The translations under genes were made by a program, and so were the position numbers. DNA of 54,380 nucleotides from Rhodobacterales bacterium 32-67-9 (GTDB lineage: Bacteria; Pseudomonadota; Alphaproteobacteria; Rhodobacterales; Rhodobacteraceae), in NCBI GenBank assembly GCA_002280515.1, contig NCEA01000013.1, positions 14,789-69,168 on the forward strand, read 5' to 3'. Of the stretch, positions 1 through 8,755 are shown in pieces. Every line of letters begins with the position of its first letter. The stretch's first letter is position 1. The notes beneath the pieces were generated by a model. The model saw only the letters and a list, made by a program, of their open reading frames with translations. It was not told the DNA's origin and did no database searches.

Positions 1-207
1 GCAGGGCCGGCGTTTTCCCGATGGTCAGGTCTCCGCTTTGTCGCTCTGCCGCAGGCATGATGAACCGGACCCGCCTTCACTACCATCCCCGACGCCGCCG
101 CACCAGCGCCTGACGTCCGTCTCCCGTGGCCCCGCCACACCTCTCCCCATCGTTGACACTGCCAGCCCCTTGAGGCACCCCTTGGCCTTCCCTATCGGAG
201 TTCACGC
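1..207. other. Upstream region of argD, no gene recognised
   Basis: I see no recognisable gene here. A short minus-strand reading frame opens at an ATG near position 59 and runs off the window edge, but it has no Shine-Dalgarno sequence and no familiar residues. A TTGACA hexamer at 153-158 resembles a -35 box, but no convincing -10 follows at 16-18 bp, so I do not call a promoter. Confidence 0.4.
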
Positions 208-1395
208 ATGATCCCGACCGTCTTGCCGACCTACAACCGCGCCCCGCTGTCCTTCGAGAAGGGCGAGGGCTCCTGGCTCATCGCGGCGGACGGGACCCGA
301 TATCTCGACCTCGGCGCCGGGATCGCGGTCAATGCGCTTGGACATGCCAACCCCGATCTCGTCGCGGCCCTGACCAAACAGGCCGGTCGGCTCTGGCATG
401 TCTCGAACCTCTACCAGATCCCAGAACAGCAACGGCTGGCCGACATGATGGTCGAAAAGACCTTCGCCGACACCGTGTTCTTCACCAATTCGGGGACCGA
501 GACGGCCGAACTTGCGATCAAGATGGCGCGGAAATACTGGTACGAGAAGGGCGCGCCGGAGCGGATCGAGATCCTGGCCTTCGAGGGTGCCTTCCACGGG
601 CGGTCCACCGGCGCCATCGCGGCGGCGGGATCGGAGAAGATGGTCAAGGGCTACGGCCCGCTGATGCCCGGCTTCCGGCAGTTGCCCTGGGCCGACATGG
701 CGGCGCTGAAGGCGGCGATCTCGGACAAGACCTGTGCCGTCATGGTGGAAACCATCCAGGGCGAGGGCGGCATCAGGCCCTTGTCGGATGGCGACCTGAA
801 GATGATCCGCGCGCTCTGCGACGAGACCGGCGCGCTCCTGATCCTCGACGAGGTGCAATGCGGCGTCGGCCGCACGGGGCGGCTTTTCGCGCATGAATGG
901 GCCGGTATCACCCCTGACATCATGATGGTCGCCAAGGGCATCGGCGGCGGCTTTCCGCTTGGCGCCGTCCTTGCCACAGAACGCGCCGCCTCCGGCATGG
1001 TCGCCGGCACCCACGGGTCGACCTACGGCGGCAATCCCCTCGGCTGCGCGATCGGCGCGCGGGTGCTGGAGATCGTCTCCGATCCCGCCTTCCTCGCCGA
1101 AGTGAACCGCAAGGCGGCGCTCTTCCGGCAAAGGCTCGAAGGGCTCGTCGCGGCACATCCGGACGTGTTCGAAGGGGTCCGCGGCCAGGGGTTGATGCTC
1201 GGCCTCGTCTGCAAGGTCGCGCCGGCGGATCTCGTCAAGGCAGGCTATGCCCAGCACATCCTGACGGTCCCGGCCGCCCACGAGGCGCTGCGCCTCCTGC
1301 CGCCCCTGACCATCACCGACGACGAGATCGCCGAGGCGGTCCGCCGCCTCGACGCCGCCGCGACGGCGCTCGCCCCCGCCTCTTCTTCTGTTTGA
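208..1395 (+). CDS. argD: Acetylornithine aminotransferase (class III, PLP)
   Basis: A 395-aa class III pyridoxal-phosphate aminotransferase that makes N-acetylornithine from N-acetylglutamate semialdehyde in arginine synthesis; family members may also act on succinyl-diaminopimelate. Visible marks are the PLP-phosphate contact NSGTE (about residues 94-98), the DEVQ motif (214-217) and the Schiff-base lysine in VAKGIGGG (Lys243). Length is normal for the family. argF follows 64 bp downstream, which supports the arginine assignment over other class III enzymes. The last codons and the stop lie inside a repeat-like hairpin element (1385-1434), so transcription may be partly terminated or the mRNA processed between argD and argF. 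Function is inferred from family and context. Confidence 0.93.
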   Translation: MIPTVLPTYNRAPLSFEKGEGSWLIAADGTRYLDLGAGIAVNALGHANPDLVAALTKQAGRLWHVSNLYQIPEQQRLADMMVEKTFADTVFFTNSGTETAELAIKMARKYWYEKGAPERIEILAFEGAFHGRSTGAIAAAGSEKMVKGYGPLMPGFRQLPWADMAALKAAISDKTCAVMVETIQGEGGIRPLSDGDLKMIRALCDETGALLILDEVQCGVGRTGRLFAHEWAGITPDIMMVAKGIGGGFPLGAVLATERAASGMVAGTHGSTYGGNPLGCAIGARVLEIVSDPAFLAEVNRKAALFRQRLEGLVAAHPDVFEGVRGQGLMLGLVCKVAPADLVKAGYAQHILTVPAAHEALRLLPPLTITDDEIAEAVRRLDAAATALAPASSSV

Positions 1396-1434
1396 AATAC
1401 CTTCGGGGGGTCCGGGGGGCAGACGGCCCCCCGG
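1385..1434 (+). repeat. Stop-codon-linked GC hairpin repeat, copy 1
   Basis: The element begins in the last codons of argD, contains GAAATACCTTCGGGGGG (1394-1410), and carries a perfect 9-bp hairpin CCGGGGGGC (1412-1420), loop AGACG, GCCCCCCGG (1426-1434). The same arrangement recurs on the minus strand behind the MAPEG gene (31520-31586), and a related one follows dprA (14041-14067). It has no T-run, so it looks like a REP-type or weak terminator element. Confidence 0.6.
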
Positions 1435-1459
1435 CTCCGGCCCCAGAAAGACCTGTGAG

Positions 1460-2386
1460 ATGACCCACTTTCTCGACATCAACAAGACCGACCCGGCCGC
1501 ACTTCGCGCCATGATCGACACGGCCCATGCGATGAAGACGGCGCGGAACGGCCGGCCCAAGGGCACGCCCGACGACGACCAGCCGCTCGCAGGCCGCATG
1601 GTCGCGCTGATCTTCGAAAAACCCTCGACCCGGACCCGGATTTCCTTCGACGTCGGCGTCCGGCAGATGGGCGGGCAGACCATGGTGCTTTCCGGCGCCG
1701 ACATGCAGCTTGGTCACGGCGAGACCATCGCCGACACCGCGCGGGTGCTCTCGCGCTACGTCGACCTCATCATGATCCGCACCTTCGAGGAGGCGACGCT
1801 TCTCGAGATGGCCGAATATTCCGACGTGCCGGTGATCAACGGGCTCACCAACCGCAGCCATCCCTGCCAGATCATGGCCGACGTGATGACCTTCGAGGAG
1901 CATCGGGGGCCGATCGCCGGCCGCAAGGTCGTGTGGTCGGGTGACGGCAACAACGTCTGCGCCTCGTTCCTCCATGCCGCCGGGCAGTTCGGCTTCGACC
2001 TGACCTTCACCGGGCCCGAAACGCTCGATCCCGAACCGGGCTTCGTCGCCGAGGCGCGCGCCAAGGGCGCGACGATCACCATCGAGCGTGACCCGATGAA
2101 AGCGGTGCAGGGCGCTGACCTCGTCGTCACCGACACCTGGGTCTCGATGCACGACCCGCAATCGGCGCGGGAACGGCGGCACAACCAGTTGCGCGGCTAC
2201 CAGGTCAACGAACGCCTGATGGCCGAGGCGAAGCCCGACGCGCTCTTCATGCACTGCCTGCCGGCGCATCGCGACGACGAGGCGACGAGCGCGGTGATGG
2301 ACGGGCCGCATTCGGTGATCTGGGACGAGGCGGAAAACCGGCTGCACGCGCAGAAGGCGGTGATGCGCTGGTGTCTCGGCGTCTGA
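1460..2386 (+). CDS. argF: Ornithine carbamoyltransferase
   Basis: A 308-aa cytosolic transcarbamylase that joins carbamoyl phosphate and ornithine to citrulline, the step after ornithine formation in arginine synthesis. The carbamoyl-phosphate loop STRTR sits at residues 56-60, HPCQ near residue 134, and the ornithine-binding HCLPAHR motif near 264-270. These distinguish it from aspartate transcarbamylase. It is co-directional with argD and convergent with hrpB; the gap of about 25 bp to hrpB holds a hairpin. No ArgR-type operator was recognised. Confidence 0.95.
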   Translation: MTHFLDINKTDPAALRAMIDTAHAMKTARNGRPKGTPDDDQPLAGRMVALIFEKPSTRTRISFDVGVRQMGGQTMVLSGADMQLGHGETIADTARVLSRYVDLIMIRTFEEATLLEMAEYSDVPVINGLTNRSHPCQIMADVMTFEEHRGPIAGRKVVWSGDGNNVCASFLHAAGQFGFDLTFTGPETLDPEPGFVAEARAKGATITIERDPMKAVQGADLVVTDTWVSMHDPQSARERRHNQLRGYQVNERLMAEAKPDALFMHCLPAHRDDEATSAVMDGPHSVIWDEAENRLHAQKAVMRWCLGV

Positions 2387-2393
2387 CCGCTCG

Positions 2394-2412
2394 GGGCGCG
2401 GGCAGCGCGCCC
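2394..2412. terminator. Hairpin between convergent argF and hrpB
   Basis: GGGCGCG (2394-2400), loop GGCAG, CGCGCCC (2406-2412): a perfect 7-bp GC stem in the gap between two converging genes, touching the hrpB stop codon. There is no T-run. A bidirectional terminator role is inferred from its position. Confidence 0.45.
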
Positions 2413-4865
2413 TAAGTACCGCGCGGCTTGGCCCGAAGGGTGGGGGCATGCGCCGTCGGGTCCTCGGGCCATGGATGCCTGGGATATTGCCCGCGCATGT
2501 CCTTCCTCACGTCCGCATAGCTCGTGGCCCAGAAGCCGGGCAGGTCGAGCGTGGTCTGCACCGGGCGCTGGCCGGGTGAAAGCAGCGTGATCCGGAGCGG
2601 CAGGCGCTTCGGCCCGACGGTCGGGTGCTCGGTCACGCCGAACATTTCCTGGAGCCTCAGCGTGATCGACGGGTGGTCGCCTTCGTAGTCGATGGCGACA
2701 TGGCGGCCGAGCGGGGTTTCGAAGCTTGCCGGCGCGAGTCGGTCGAGGAGCCGGAGATCCTCCCACGAGAGCCGCGCCTTCAACGCCTCGGTGAGATCGA
2801 GCGCCCTGAGCTCCGCCTCGGTCCGCCCGCCGGCGAGATGCGGCAGGATCCAGTCCACGGCGCTGTCGAGGAGAGCTTCGTCGCCGCAGTCGGGCAGAGC
2901 GGCGCCTTCGCGGCGGAGAAGCTCGATCCGCGCTCTAAGCCGCCTCGCCGGCGCGGACCACGGCAGACCGATCTGGCGGAGCCCGTCGAGCGCGGCGCGC
3001 GCCAGCGCCGCGGGCGGCGCATCGAACCAGGGCCGGTCGCCGAGGACGAGCGCGCCGAACCGCTCCTGCCGTCGGGCAATCACCTTGCCCTCGCGCCGCG
3101 ACCATTCGGCGACGTCCTGCCAGCGAATACGGTCGGCGAAGAGCCGGCGCAGCGCGGCCTCGCTGAACACGGTGCCCTGCCGGACCCGCGCCTCGCGTGG
3201 ATCGCCGTCGAGTTCGGTCGCGACGATCAGCCGCGCGGTGCCGAGCGGGTCGCCCTCGTCAGTCACCGCGCCCTTGCCGCCCGAGAGCACGTAGCGCGGC
3301 GCCTCGCCCTTGCGGCGAAGGCCGATCCGGTCGGGATAGGCGAGGGCGGCCATTTCTGCCGGCCCGTGGTCCTCCGCCACCGGGCGCACCATCCGCGCAA
3401 GCCGCCGCGCCTCGGTGCGGATGCGTTCGACGCTGCCGCGATCCACCCGGTGCGGGTGGTCGGCCTCATAACCGTTCGGATCGCGGATCGCCGCGAGCCG
3501 CAGCGCGAGGTCGGCCGGCGCCCCGCGCAAGGGATCGCGGTCGGCGAGCAGGGCGGCAAGGGTCGCGGCCCCCGGCCCCGCCGTCACCAGCATGTGCCCG
3601 AGCCGGGGATGGAGCGGCAGGGCGGCGAGCGCGCGGCCATGGGCGGTGATCCGTCCGTCCGCGTCAAGCGCGCCGAGGTCCGCCAGAAGCACCCGCGCCT
3701 CGGCGAGGGCCGGGTCAGGGGGCGGCGTGAGGAAGGCGAGATCGCCGCCCTCCGAGCCCCAGAGCGCCAGTTCCAGCGCAAGGCCGGCGAGGTCGGAGGC
3801 GGCGATCTCCGGCGGCGGGAAGGGCGCGAGGCCGCCCTCCTCTCCCTTGGTCCAGAGCCGGTAGCAGGTTCCCGGCGCCACCCGCCCGGCGCGGCCCCTG
3901 CGCTGTTCGGCCTCGGCCTTGGTCACCCGCTCGGTCACCAGCCGGGCCATGCCGGAGGCCGGATCGAAGCGGGCGCGGCGCGAGCGGCCAGCGTCGACGA
4001 CGACGCGGACATCCTCGATCGTCAGCGAGGTTTCGGCGATCGCGGTGGCAAGGACGACCTTGCGGCCGGATCGCGCCGGCGCGATGGCGGCGCGCTGGGC
4101 GGCGAAGTCCATCGCGCCGAAGAGCGGCCGGACGGCGCAATCGGCGGGCAGCCGGCCCTTCAGCAGGTTTTCGACGCGGCGGATCTCGCCTTCGCCGGGC
4201 AGGAAGACGAGAACGCCGCCTTCGGTCTCCTCGACTGCCTGCGCCACCAGCCCCGCGACGGCCGCCTCGAAGCGGAGCGAGGCGTCGGGCGGGCGGGCAA
4301 GCCAGCGCGTCTCGACCGGGTAGGCGCGGCCTTCGGAGGTGATCACCGGCGCCGCATCGAGCATCGCGGCGACCGGTTCGGCATCGAGCGTCGCCGACAT
4401 CACGACGATCGCGAGATCGGGGCGGAGCGCCTGGCGCACCTCCCAGGCAAGCGCAAGGCCGAGATCGGCGTTGAGGGAGCGTTCGTGAAACTCGTCGAAG
4501 ATCAGCGCGCCGATCCCGGTGAGTTCGGGATCGGACTGCAACATCCGCGTGAGGATACCTTCGGTCACCACCTCGATCCGTGTCTCCCGCGAGACCTTCG
4601 CCTCGCCGCGAATCCGGTAGCCGACGGTCTGGCCCACCGCTTCGCCCAGCGTCTCGGCCATGCGTTCCGCGGCGGCGCGGGCGGCAAGCCGGCGCGGTTC
4701 GAGCATGACGATACGGCCCGTGACGATCCCGGCGTCGAGAAGTGCCAACGGCACCCGCGTGGTCTTGCCGGCCCCCGGTGGGGCTTGCAGCACGGCGCGC
4801 CCCTCGGCGCGCAGGGCGGCGATCAGCCCCGGCAAGGCCTCGTCTATGGGAAGGCGGTCATGCAC
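2412..4865 (-). CDS. hrpB: ATP-dependent helicase HrpB
   Basis: An 817-aa DExH-box helicase of the HrpB family, of full family length; the cellular substrate is poorly defined. In order: Walker A APPGAGKTT (about residues 28-36), the DEFH box in IFDEFHERSL (near 121-130), motif III SAT, and motif VI QRRGRAGR (near residue 325), followed by the HrpB-specific C-terminal half. It lies 7 bp downstream of the DUF3108 gene on the same strand, so the two are probably co-transcribed. The start follows a weak ribosome site. A long open frame on the opposite strand (2625-4970) is a GC-rich shadow. Confidence 0.93.
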   Translation of the reverse strand: MHDRLPIDEALPGLIAALRAEGRAVLQAPPGAGKTTRVPLALLDAGIVTGRIVMLEPRRLAARAAAERMAETLGEAVGQTVGYRIRGEAKVSRETRIEVVTEGILTRMLQSDPELTGIGALIFDEFHERSLNADLGLALAWEVRQALRPDLAIVVMSATLDAEPVAAMLDAAPVITSEGRAYPVETRWLARPPDASLRFEAAVAGLVAQAVEETEGGVLVFLPGEGEIRRVENLLKGRLPADCAVRPLFGAMDFAAQRAAIAPARSGRKVVLATAIAETSLTIEDVRVVVDAGRSRRARFDPASGMARLVTERVTKAEAEQRRGRAGRVAPGTCYRLWTKGEEGGLAPFPPPEIAASDLAGLALELALWGSEGGDLAFLTPPPDPALAEARVLLADLGALDADGRITAHGRALAALPLHPRLGHMLVTAGPGAATLAALLADRDPLRGAPADLALRLAAIRDPNGYEADHPHRVDRGSVERIRTEARRLARMVRPVAEDHGPAEMAALAYPDRIGLRRKGEAPRYVLSGGKGAVTDEGDPLGTARLIVATELDGDPREARVRQGTVFSEAALRRLFADRIRWQDVAEWSRREGKVIARRQERFGALVLGDRPWFDAPPAALARAALDGLRQIGLPWSAPARRLRARIELLRREGAALPDCGDEALLDSAVDWILPHLAGGRTEAELRALDLTEALKARLSWEDLRLLDRLAPASFETPLGRHVAIDYEGDHPSITLRLQEMFGVTEHPTVGPKRLPLRITLLSPGQRPVQTTLDLPGFWATSYADVRKDMRGQYPRHPWPEDPTAHAPTLRAKPRGT

Positions 4866-4872
4866 ATCGGGG

Positions 4873-5622
4873 TTATCGCCGTTTCAGCCGGCCTTTGCCA
4901 TAGATCGTATCCATCGAAATCTCCGTCACGCGCATCCGGCCGTCGCCGATGGGGGCGAGCGTCATGGTGAAGGGAAAGCGGCTCTTCTCGGCCATTTCCT
5001 TTTCCGAGAACCCTTCGATCCGTCGGTATTCCCCGACGCAGGCAAGCCCGCCGTTCACGGGATTCGGATCGCTCAGCACCACCTGGCTGCGGCGGCGACC
5101 GTCGAAGAGGGCGAGTTTCTGGTTGCAGGCCTCGGCCTTTGGCACATCGCGGAGGGCCGCGTAGAGGGCCGTCAGCGGATCGACCGTGCCACCCTGCGTC
5201 GCCGGATCGACATCGCCGGGGCGGGGCGACTTCGGCGGGTTGTAGACCTTCACCTGCGGCACGCCGGCCCTGTAGTCCATCACCGATTGCGACTGGCGCT
5301 TGCCGGTATCGGCGTCCTCCTCGTAGCGCGCGGGGGTGAAGCGGCCGTCGGAGACCGTGCCCACTGCGCGGGCGTCGTAGCGGACCTTCCGCACCAGCGC
5401 CACGAGGCCGCCGCTTTTCAGGACGCCCGAGACGGCATAGGAATGCCCCTCGATCGCGCCGCTGATCGAGAGGGTTCCGGCATGGATCCCCTTCAGCGTC
5501 AGGTCGAAGACGGCGCCGTCCTTCTGGTCGGCACCGGCGGAACCCGCGGCAAGGATCAGGGATATCGCCAGCGGGGCGAGGAAACGCAGGGTGATCGTCA
5601 TGGCACTGCTCGCTTTTTTCAT
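4873..5622 (-). CDS. DUF3108 domain protein, secreted
   Basis: A 249-aa protein with an N-terminal signal peptide (basic MKK start, hydrophobic LAISLILAAGSAGA) followed by a beta-rich domain that I recognise as DUF3108 (periplasmic, function unknown). I chose the ATG at 5622; an in-frame ATG at 5601 (MTITLRF) would also leave a complete signal peptide. The gene ends with TAA 7 bp before hrpB, suggesting a two-gene unit, but no functional link is known to me. The assignment rests on overall pattern, without a catalytic motif. Confidence 0.75.
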   Translation of the reverse strand: MKKASSAMTITLRFLAPLAISLILAAGSAGADQKDGAVFDLTLKGIHAGTLSISGAIEGHSYAVSGVLKSGGLVALVRKVRYDARAVGTVSDGRFTPARYEEDADTGKRQSQSVMDYRAGVPQVKVYNPPKSPRPGDVDPATQGGTVDPLTALYAALRDVPKAEACNQKLALFDGRRRSQVVLSDPNPVNGGLACVGEYRRIEGFSEKEMAEKSRFPFTMTLAPIGDGRMRVTEISMDTIYGKGRLKRR

Positions 5623-5723
5623 GCCTCTGCTCTGGACATAGGCTGGCCGGAACAGGCAAGAAAACCGGGCGGAGGTCAACACACAACCCCGTTTGATCAG
5701 CGAAAGGCTGCCGGTTGCGTAAC

Positions 5724-6701
5724 ATGGAGATGAGCGAGCTTGCAGAGCGTGTTGCGCGGGCCGACCGGCGGGCACTGGCGCGGGCGATCACGCTGGTCGA
5801 GAGCGGCCGGGCCGATCACCGGGCTGCGGCCACGGCCCTGCTGGAGGCGCTCGGCACCCGCCGGCAGGCCCTGCGGATCGGCCTGTCCGGCACGCCCGGC
5901 GTCGGCAAGTCGAGCTTCATCGAGGCATTCGGGACGATGCTGACCGGGCAGGGGCTGCGCGTCGCGGTGCTGGCGGTCGATCCTTCGTCCGCGCGGTCGG
6001 GCGGCTCGATCCTCGGCGACAAGACGCGGATGGAGCGGCTGGCCCGCGATCCGATGGCCTTCATCCGGCCGTCGCCGAGCCAGACCCACCTCGGCGGCGT
6101 GGCGCGCCACACCCGCGAGGCGGTGGCCTTGTGCGAGGCGGCGGGGTTCGACGTGGTGCTGGTCGAGACGGTCGGCGTCGGCCAGTCCGAGACGCTGGTT
6201 GCCGAGATGACCGACATCTTCGTGCTGCTGCTTGCCCCGGCGGGCGGCGACGAGTTGCAGGGTGTCAAGCGCGGCATCATGGAGATGGCGGACCTCATCC
6301 TCGTCAACAAGGCGGATGGCGAGCTGAAATCGACGGCGATGCGAACCTGCGCGGACTACGCCGGGGCGCTGCGGCTGCTTCGGAAGCGGCCGCAGGACCC
6401 GGCGGGGTTCCCGAAGGCGATGTGCGTCTCGGCCGTCGAGGCGACCGGCATCGAAACCGCCTGGGCCGAGATTGGATCGCTGGCCGACTGGCGCCGTGAG
6501 TCCGGGCATTTCGCCGCACGGCGCGCGGAACAGGCGCGGCACTGGTTCGAGGAGGAGGTGCGGCAGGGCCTTCTGGCCCGCCTGAACGCCGACCCGGCGA
6601 TCCGGGCGCGGGTCGAGGCGCTGGGCACGGCAGTCGCCGAGGGGCGCACGGCGCCCGGCAAGGCGGCGGCCGAGGTGCTGGCAGAGATCAACGGGACGTA
6701 A
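5724..6701 (+). CDS. meaB: MeaB GTPase, methylmalonyl-CoA mutase chaperone
   Basis: A G3E-family P-loop GTPase of about 325 aa that gates B12 cofactor loading and protects methylmalonyl-CoA mutase. Visible motifs are Walker A GTPGVGKSS (residues 56-64), ETVGVGQSE, and the guanine-specificity motif NKADG. The start is uncertain: a TTG at 5715 has an AAAGG at 5703-5707 in good position, while the ATG at 5724 is the conventional start. No mutase gene is in the window, but mcl2-like and mch genes of the ethylmalonyl-CoA pathway lie at 43-45.5 kb. It converges on the SDR gene with a 6-bp gap. Confidence 0.9.
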   Translation: MEMSELAERVARADRRALARAITLVESGRADHRAAATALLEALGTRRQALRIGLSGTPGVGKSSFIEAFGTMLTGQGLRVAVLAVDPSSARSGGSILGDKTRMERLARDPMAFIRPSPSQTHLGGVARHTREAVALCEAAGFDVVLVETVGVGQSETLVAEMTDIFVLLLAPAGGDELQGVKRGIMEMADLILVNKADGELKSTAMRTCADYAGALRLLRKRPQDPAGFPKAMCVSAVEATGIETAWAEIGSLADWRRESGHFAARRAEQARHWFEEEVRQGLLARLNADPAIRARVEALGTAVAEGRTAPGKAAAEVLAEINGT

Positions 6702-6707
6702 GGGGCT

Positions 6708-7445
6708 TTAGATCTTCATCTTCTTGAAGATCGGTTCCGGGATATGGCGGATGATCAGCATGATGTAGCGCCAGAAGAACGGCGTGTAGATCGTGTTCCG
6801 CTTCTTCCTGACCGCGTTGAGGATGTCGGACGCCACGGCATCGGGCGCCGCCACCAGGAACATGCCCGGCAGCCCCCAGGTCATTGCGGTATCGACGAAG
6901 CCCGGCTTCACCGTCACGACGTGCCCGCCGGCCCGTGTCAGCCGGTTCCTGAGCCCGGAGAGATAGGTCGCGAAACCGGCCTTGGCCGAGCCGTAGACAT
7001 AGTTGCCGATCCGCCCCCGGTCGCCGGCGACCGAGGCGACACCAACCACCGTGCCGCCGCCGCGCGCCTCCATCACGGGCGCGAGCATCTGCAGGAACCG
7101 GGCGGGGCCGGTATGGCTGTCGGTCACGACGCCGTCGATCAGCGATGGGTCGGCGTCGATCGCCGCCTGTTCGGGCATCGAGCCGACGAAGACGGCGGCG
7201 TTCAACTCACCCTCCTCCGCTTCCATCCGGGCGATGAGGGCGGCGAAACCCTTGGGCTTGCGCGCGTCGAACTCCACCGCTTCGGCAAGACGCGCGCCGC
7301 GCAGGCGGCAATCGGCGGCCAGCGCCGCGAGGTCGTCCTTGTCGCGCCCGGCAAGCAGCACCGCCGCGCCATTGGCGGAAACCGCGCGGGCAAAGGCGCG
7401 CGCCATCGCCGAGGTGGCGCCGAGAATGATCCATGTCGAATTCAT
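6708..7445 (-). CDS. SDR oxidoreductase, DprE2-like
   Basis: A 245-aa short-chain dehydrogenase. It has the nucleotide-binding loop LGATSAMA (residues 8-15), Ser138 and the catalytic YGSAK (Tyr151, Lys155). The C-terminal part (WRYIMLIIRHIPEPIFKKM) resembles that of DprE2, the NADH-dependent 2'-keto reductase that completes epimerisation of decaprenyl-phospho-ribose to arabinose in mycobacteria. The start overlaps the stop of the DprE1-like gene by ATGA (7442-7445), so the two are translationally coupled, as expected for a two-step epimerase. An upstream in-frame ATG (7829) lies inside that gene and is rejected. The actual sugar-lipid substrate here is unknown. Confidence 0.85.
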   Translation of the reverse strand: MNSTWIILGATSAMARAFARAVSANGAAVLLAGRDKDDLAALAADCRLRGARLAEAVEFDARKPKGFAALIARMEAEEGELNAAVFVGSMPEQAAIDADPSLIDGVVTDSHTGPARFLQMLAPVMEARGGGTVVGVASVAGDRGRIGNYVYGSAKAGFATYLSGLRNRLTRAGGHVVTVKPGFVDTAMTWGLPGMFLVAAPDAVASDILNAVRKKRNTIYTPFFWRYIMLIIRHIPEPIFKKMKI

Positions 7446-8755
7446 GCGACGCTCCTGAGGCTGAGGCGGCGGACGAGGTCGGTGATCAGCGCACCGTCCG
7501 GGTCGGCCTTGGCGACCTCCGCCTGCCAGGCGGCAAGATCGGGATACATCGCCGGAATATCGGTGCCGCGCGCAAGGCTGTCCTTGGCGAAATAGATCCG
7601 CCCGCCGGCATCGACGCATAGCGACTTGAGCCGGCGGATCAGTTCGCGCGCCTCGGCACGGTTGGGAAAATCGACGGCGAGCGTATAGCCCTCCATCGGG
7701 AAGCTCAGGAAGCCGGCGCGCCCCGGCCCCATGCGTTTCAGGACGGCGAGCGGCGAGGCGAGGCCGGAGCTTGCGATCTCGTCCAGCATGTCGCGCAGGG
7801 CGGGGGCGGAGGATAGCGGCACGACGCACTGGAACTGATGAAAACCGCGCTTGCCGTAAAGCCGGTTCCAGTCGTGGATCTTGTCGAGCGGGAAGAAGAA
7901 GTCCGAGATCGGCTTCACCACCGTCCGGCCGCTCGCCGGAACCCGGCGGTAATAGGCGGCGTTGAAGGCGCGGACGATGGGCCCCGCAAGCGCGAATTTC
8001 GGCGCGTCGAACGGCACCTTGCGATACCGGACCCGCTTGGGGACAAGGCCGGAGCCGGTCTCTCCCTCTTCCAGGATGCCGCGGCCAAGGGCGGCGCCGG
8101 TCGCGGTCGCGTCGATCCAGCCGACGGTATAGGTCGCCTCGGAGGCGTCAAGAAGGGCGATGTGCTCGTCCCAGTCCTCCACCCGGCGCTCGGTCACGAC
8201 CATCACGTCGCCCTTGCAGGGCAGAAGCCTCAGCCGCGCCGACACGATCACCCCGGTCTGACCGAGCCCGCCGGCGGTGGCACGGAACAGCTCGGGCGTT
8301 TTCTCGCGCGAAACCTCGACCGCGCCTTTAGCGGTCAGGAGCGTCAGCGAGACGACGTGCTCGCAGAACGACCCCGCATGGTGGTGGTTCTTGCCGTGGA
8401 CATCCTGGCCGATGCAGCCGCCGACGGTGGCAAAGCCGGTGCCGGGCATCACCGCCGGAAGCCAGCCTTTCGGCGCGAAAGCGGCGGCGATCTCGCCCAC
8501 GCGGGCGCCGGCCTCGACATCGAGAATGCCGGTCGCCGGGTCGAAGCCGAGCATCCGGTCGAGCCGGGTCATGTCAATGACCCGGCCGCCATCGTTCAGC
8601 GCGGCGTCGCCGTAGCTGCGGCGCATGCCGATGGCGGGCACCAGCCCGTCCTGCAACAGCGCGTCGAGGGCGCTGCGCCGTTCCGGGCGGGCAAGCTCGC
8701 CCGTCGCGGTCAGCGCGCGGCCCCAGCCGGCATAATCAGCGGTCTTCCAGAGCAT
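7442..8755 (-). CDS. FAD-binding oxidoreductase, DprE1-like
   Basis: A 437-aa VAO-type flavoprotein resembling DprE1, the oxidase half of decaprenyl-phospho-ribose 2'-epimerase. The FAD-binding region includes RRSYGD (residues 45-50) and the strongly conserved HGKNHHHAGSF (120-130). The substrate-site lysine of FAKDS is Lys391 (mycobacterial Lys418). The position 31 residues before it, Cys387 in mycobacteria and the covalent target of benzothiazinones, is Ala360 here (TLAVDFP). It overlaps the flippase gene by 20 bp and the SDR gene by 4 bp. Family membership is clear; the acceptor pathway is inferred, and no arabinosyl- or prenyltransferase is seen nearby. Confidence 0.85.
   Translation of the reverse strand: MLWKTADYAGWGRALTATGELARPERRSALDALLQDGLVPAIGMRRSYGDAALNDGGRVIDMTRLDRMLGFDPATGILDVEAGARVGEIAAAFAPKGWLPAVMPGTGFATVGGCIGQDVHGKNHHHAGSFCEHVVSLTLLTAKGAVEVSREKTPELFRATAGGLGQTGVIVSARLRLLPCKGDVMVVTERRVEDWDEHIALLDASEATYTVGWIDATATGAALGRGILEEGETGSGLVPKRVRYRKVPFDAPKFALAGPIVRAFNAAYYRRVPASGRTVVKPISDFFFPLDKIHDWNRLYGKRGFHQFQCVVPLSSAPALRDMLDEIASSGLASPLAVLKRMGPGRAGFLSFPMEGYTLAVDFPNRAEARELIRRLKSLCVDAGGRIYFAKDSLARGTDIPAMYPDLAAWQAEVAKADPDGALITDLVRRLSLRSVA

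Noticed and set aside
153-181. TTGACA upstream of argD as a promoter
   Set aside because: No acceptable -10 hexamer at 16-18 bp; not called.
4339-4346. GTGATCAC copy inside hrpB
   Set aside because: It lies in coding sequence far from a start, is single, and lacks the TT/AA flanks (GGTGATCACC), so a chance match is likely.
2625-4970. Plus-strand open frame of about 781 codons
   Set aside because: Antisense to hrpB with its helicase motifs; no domain seen in the shadow frame.
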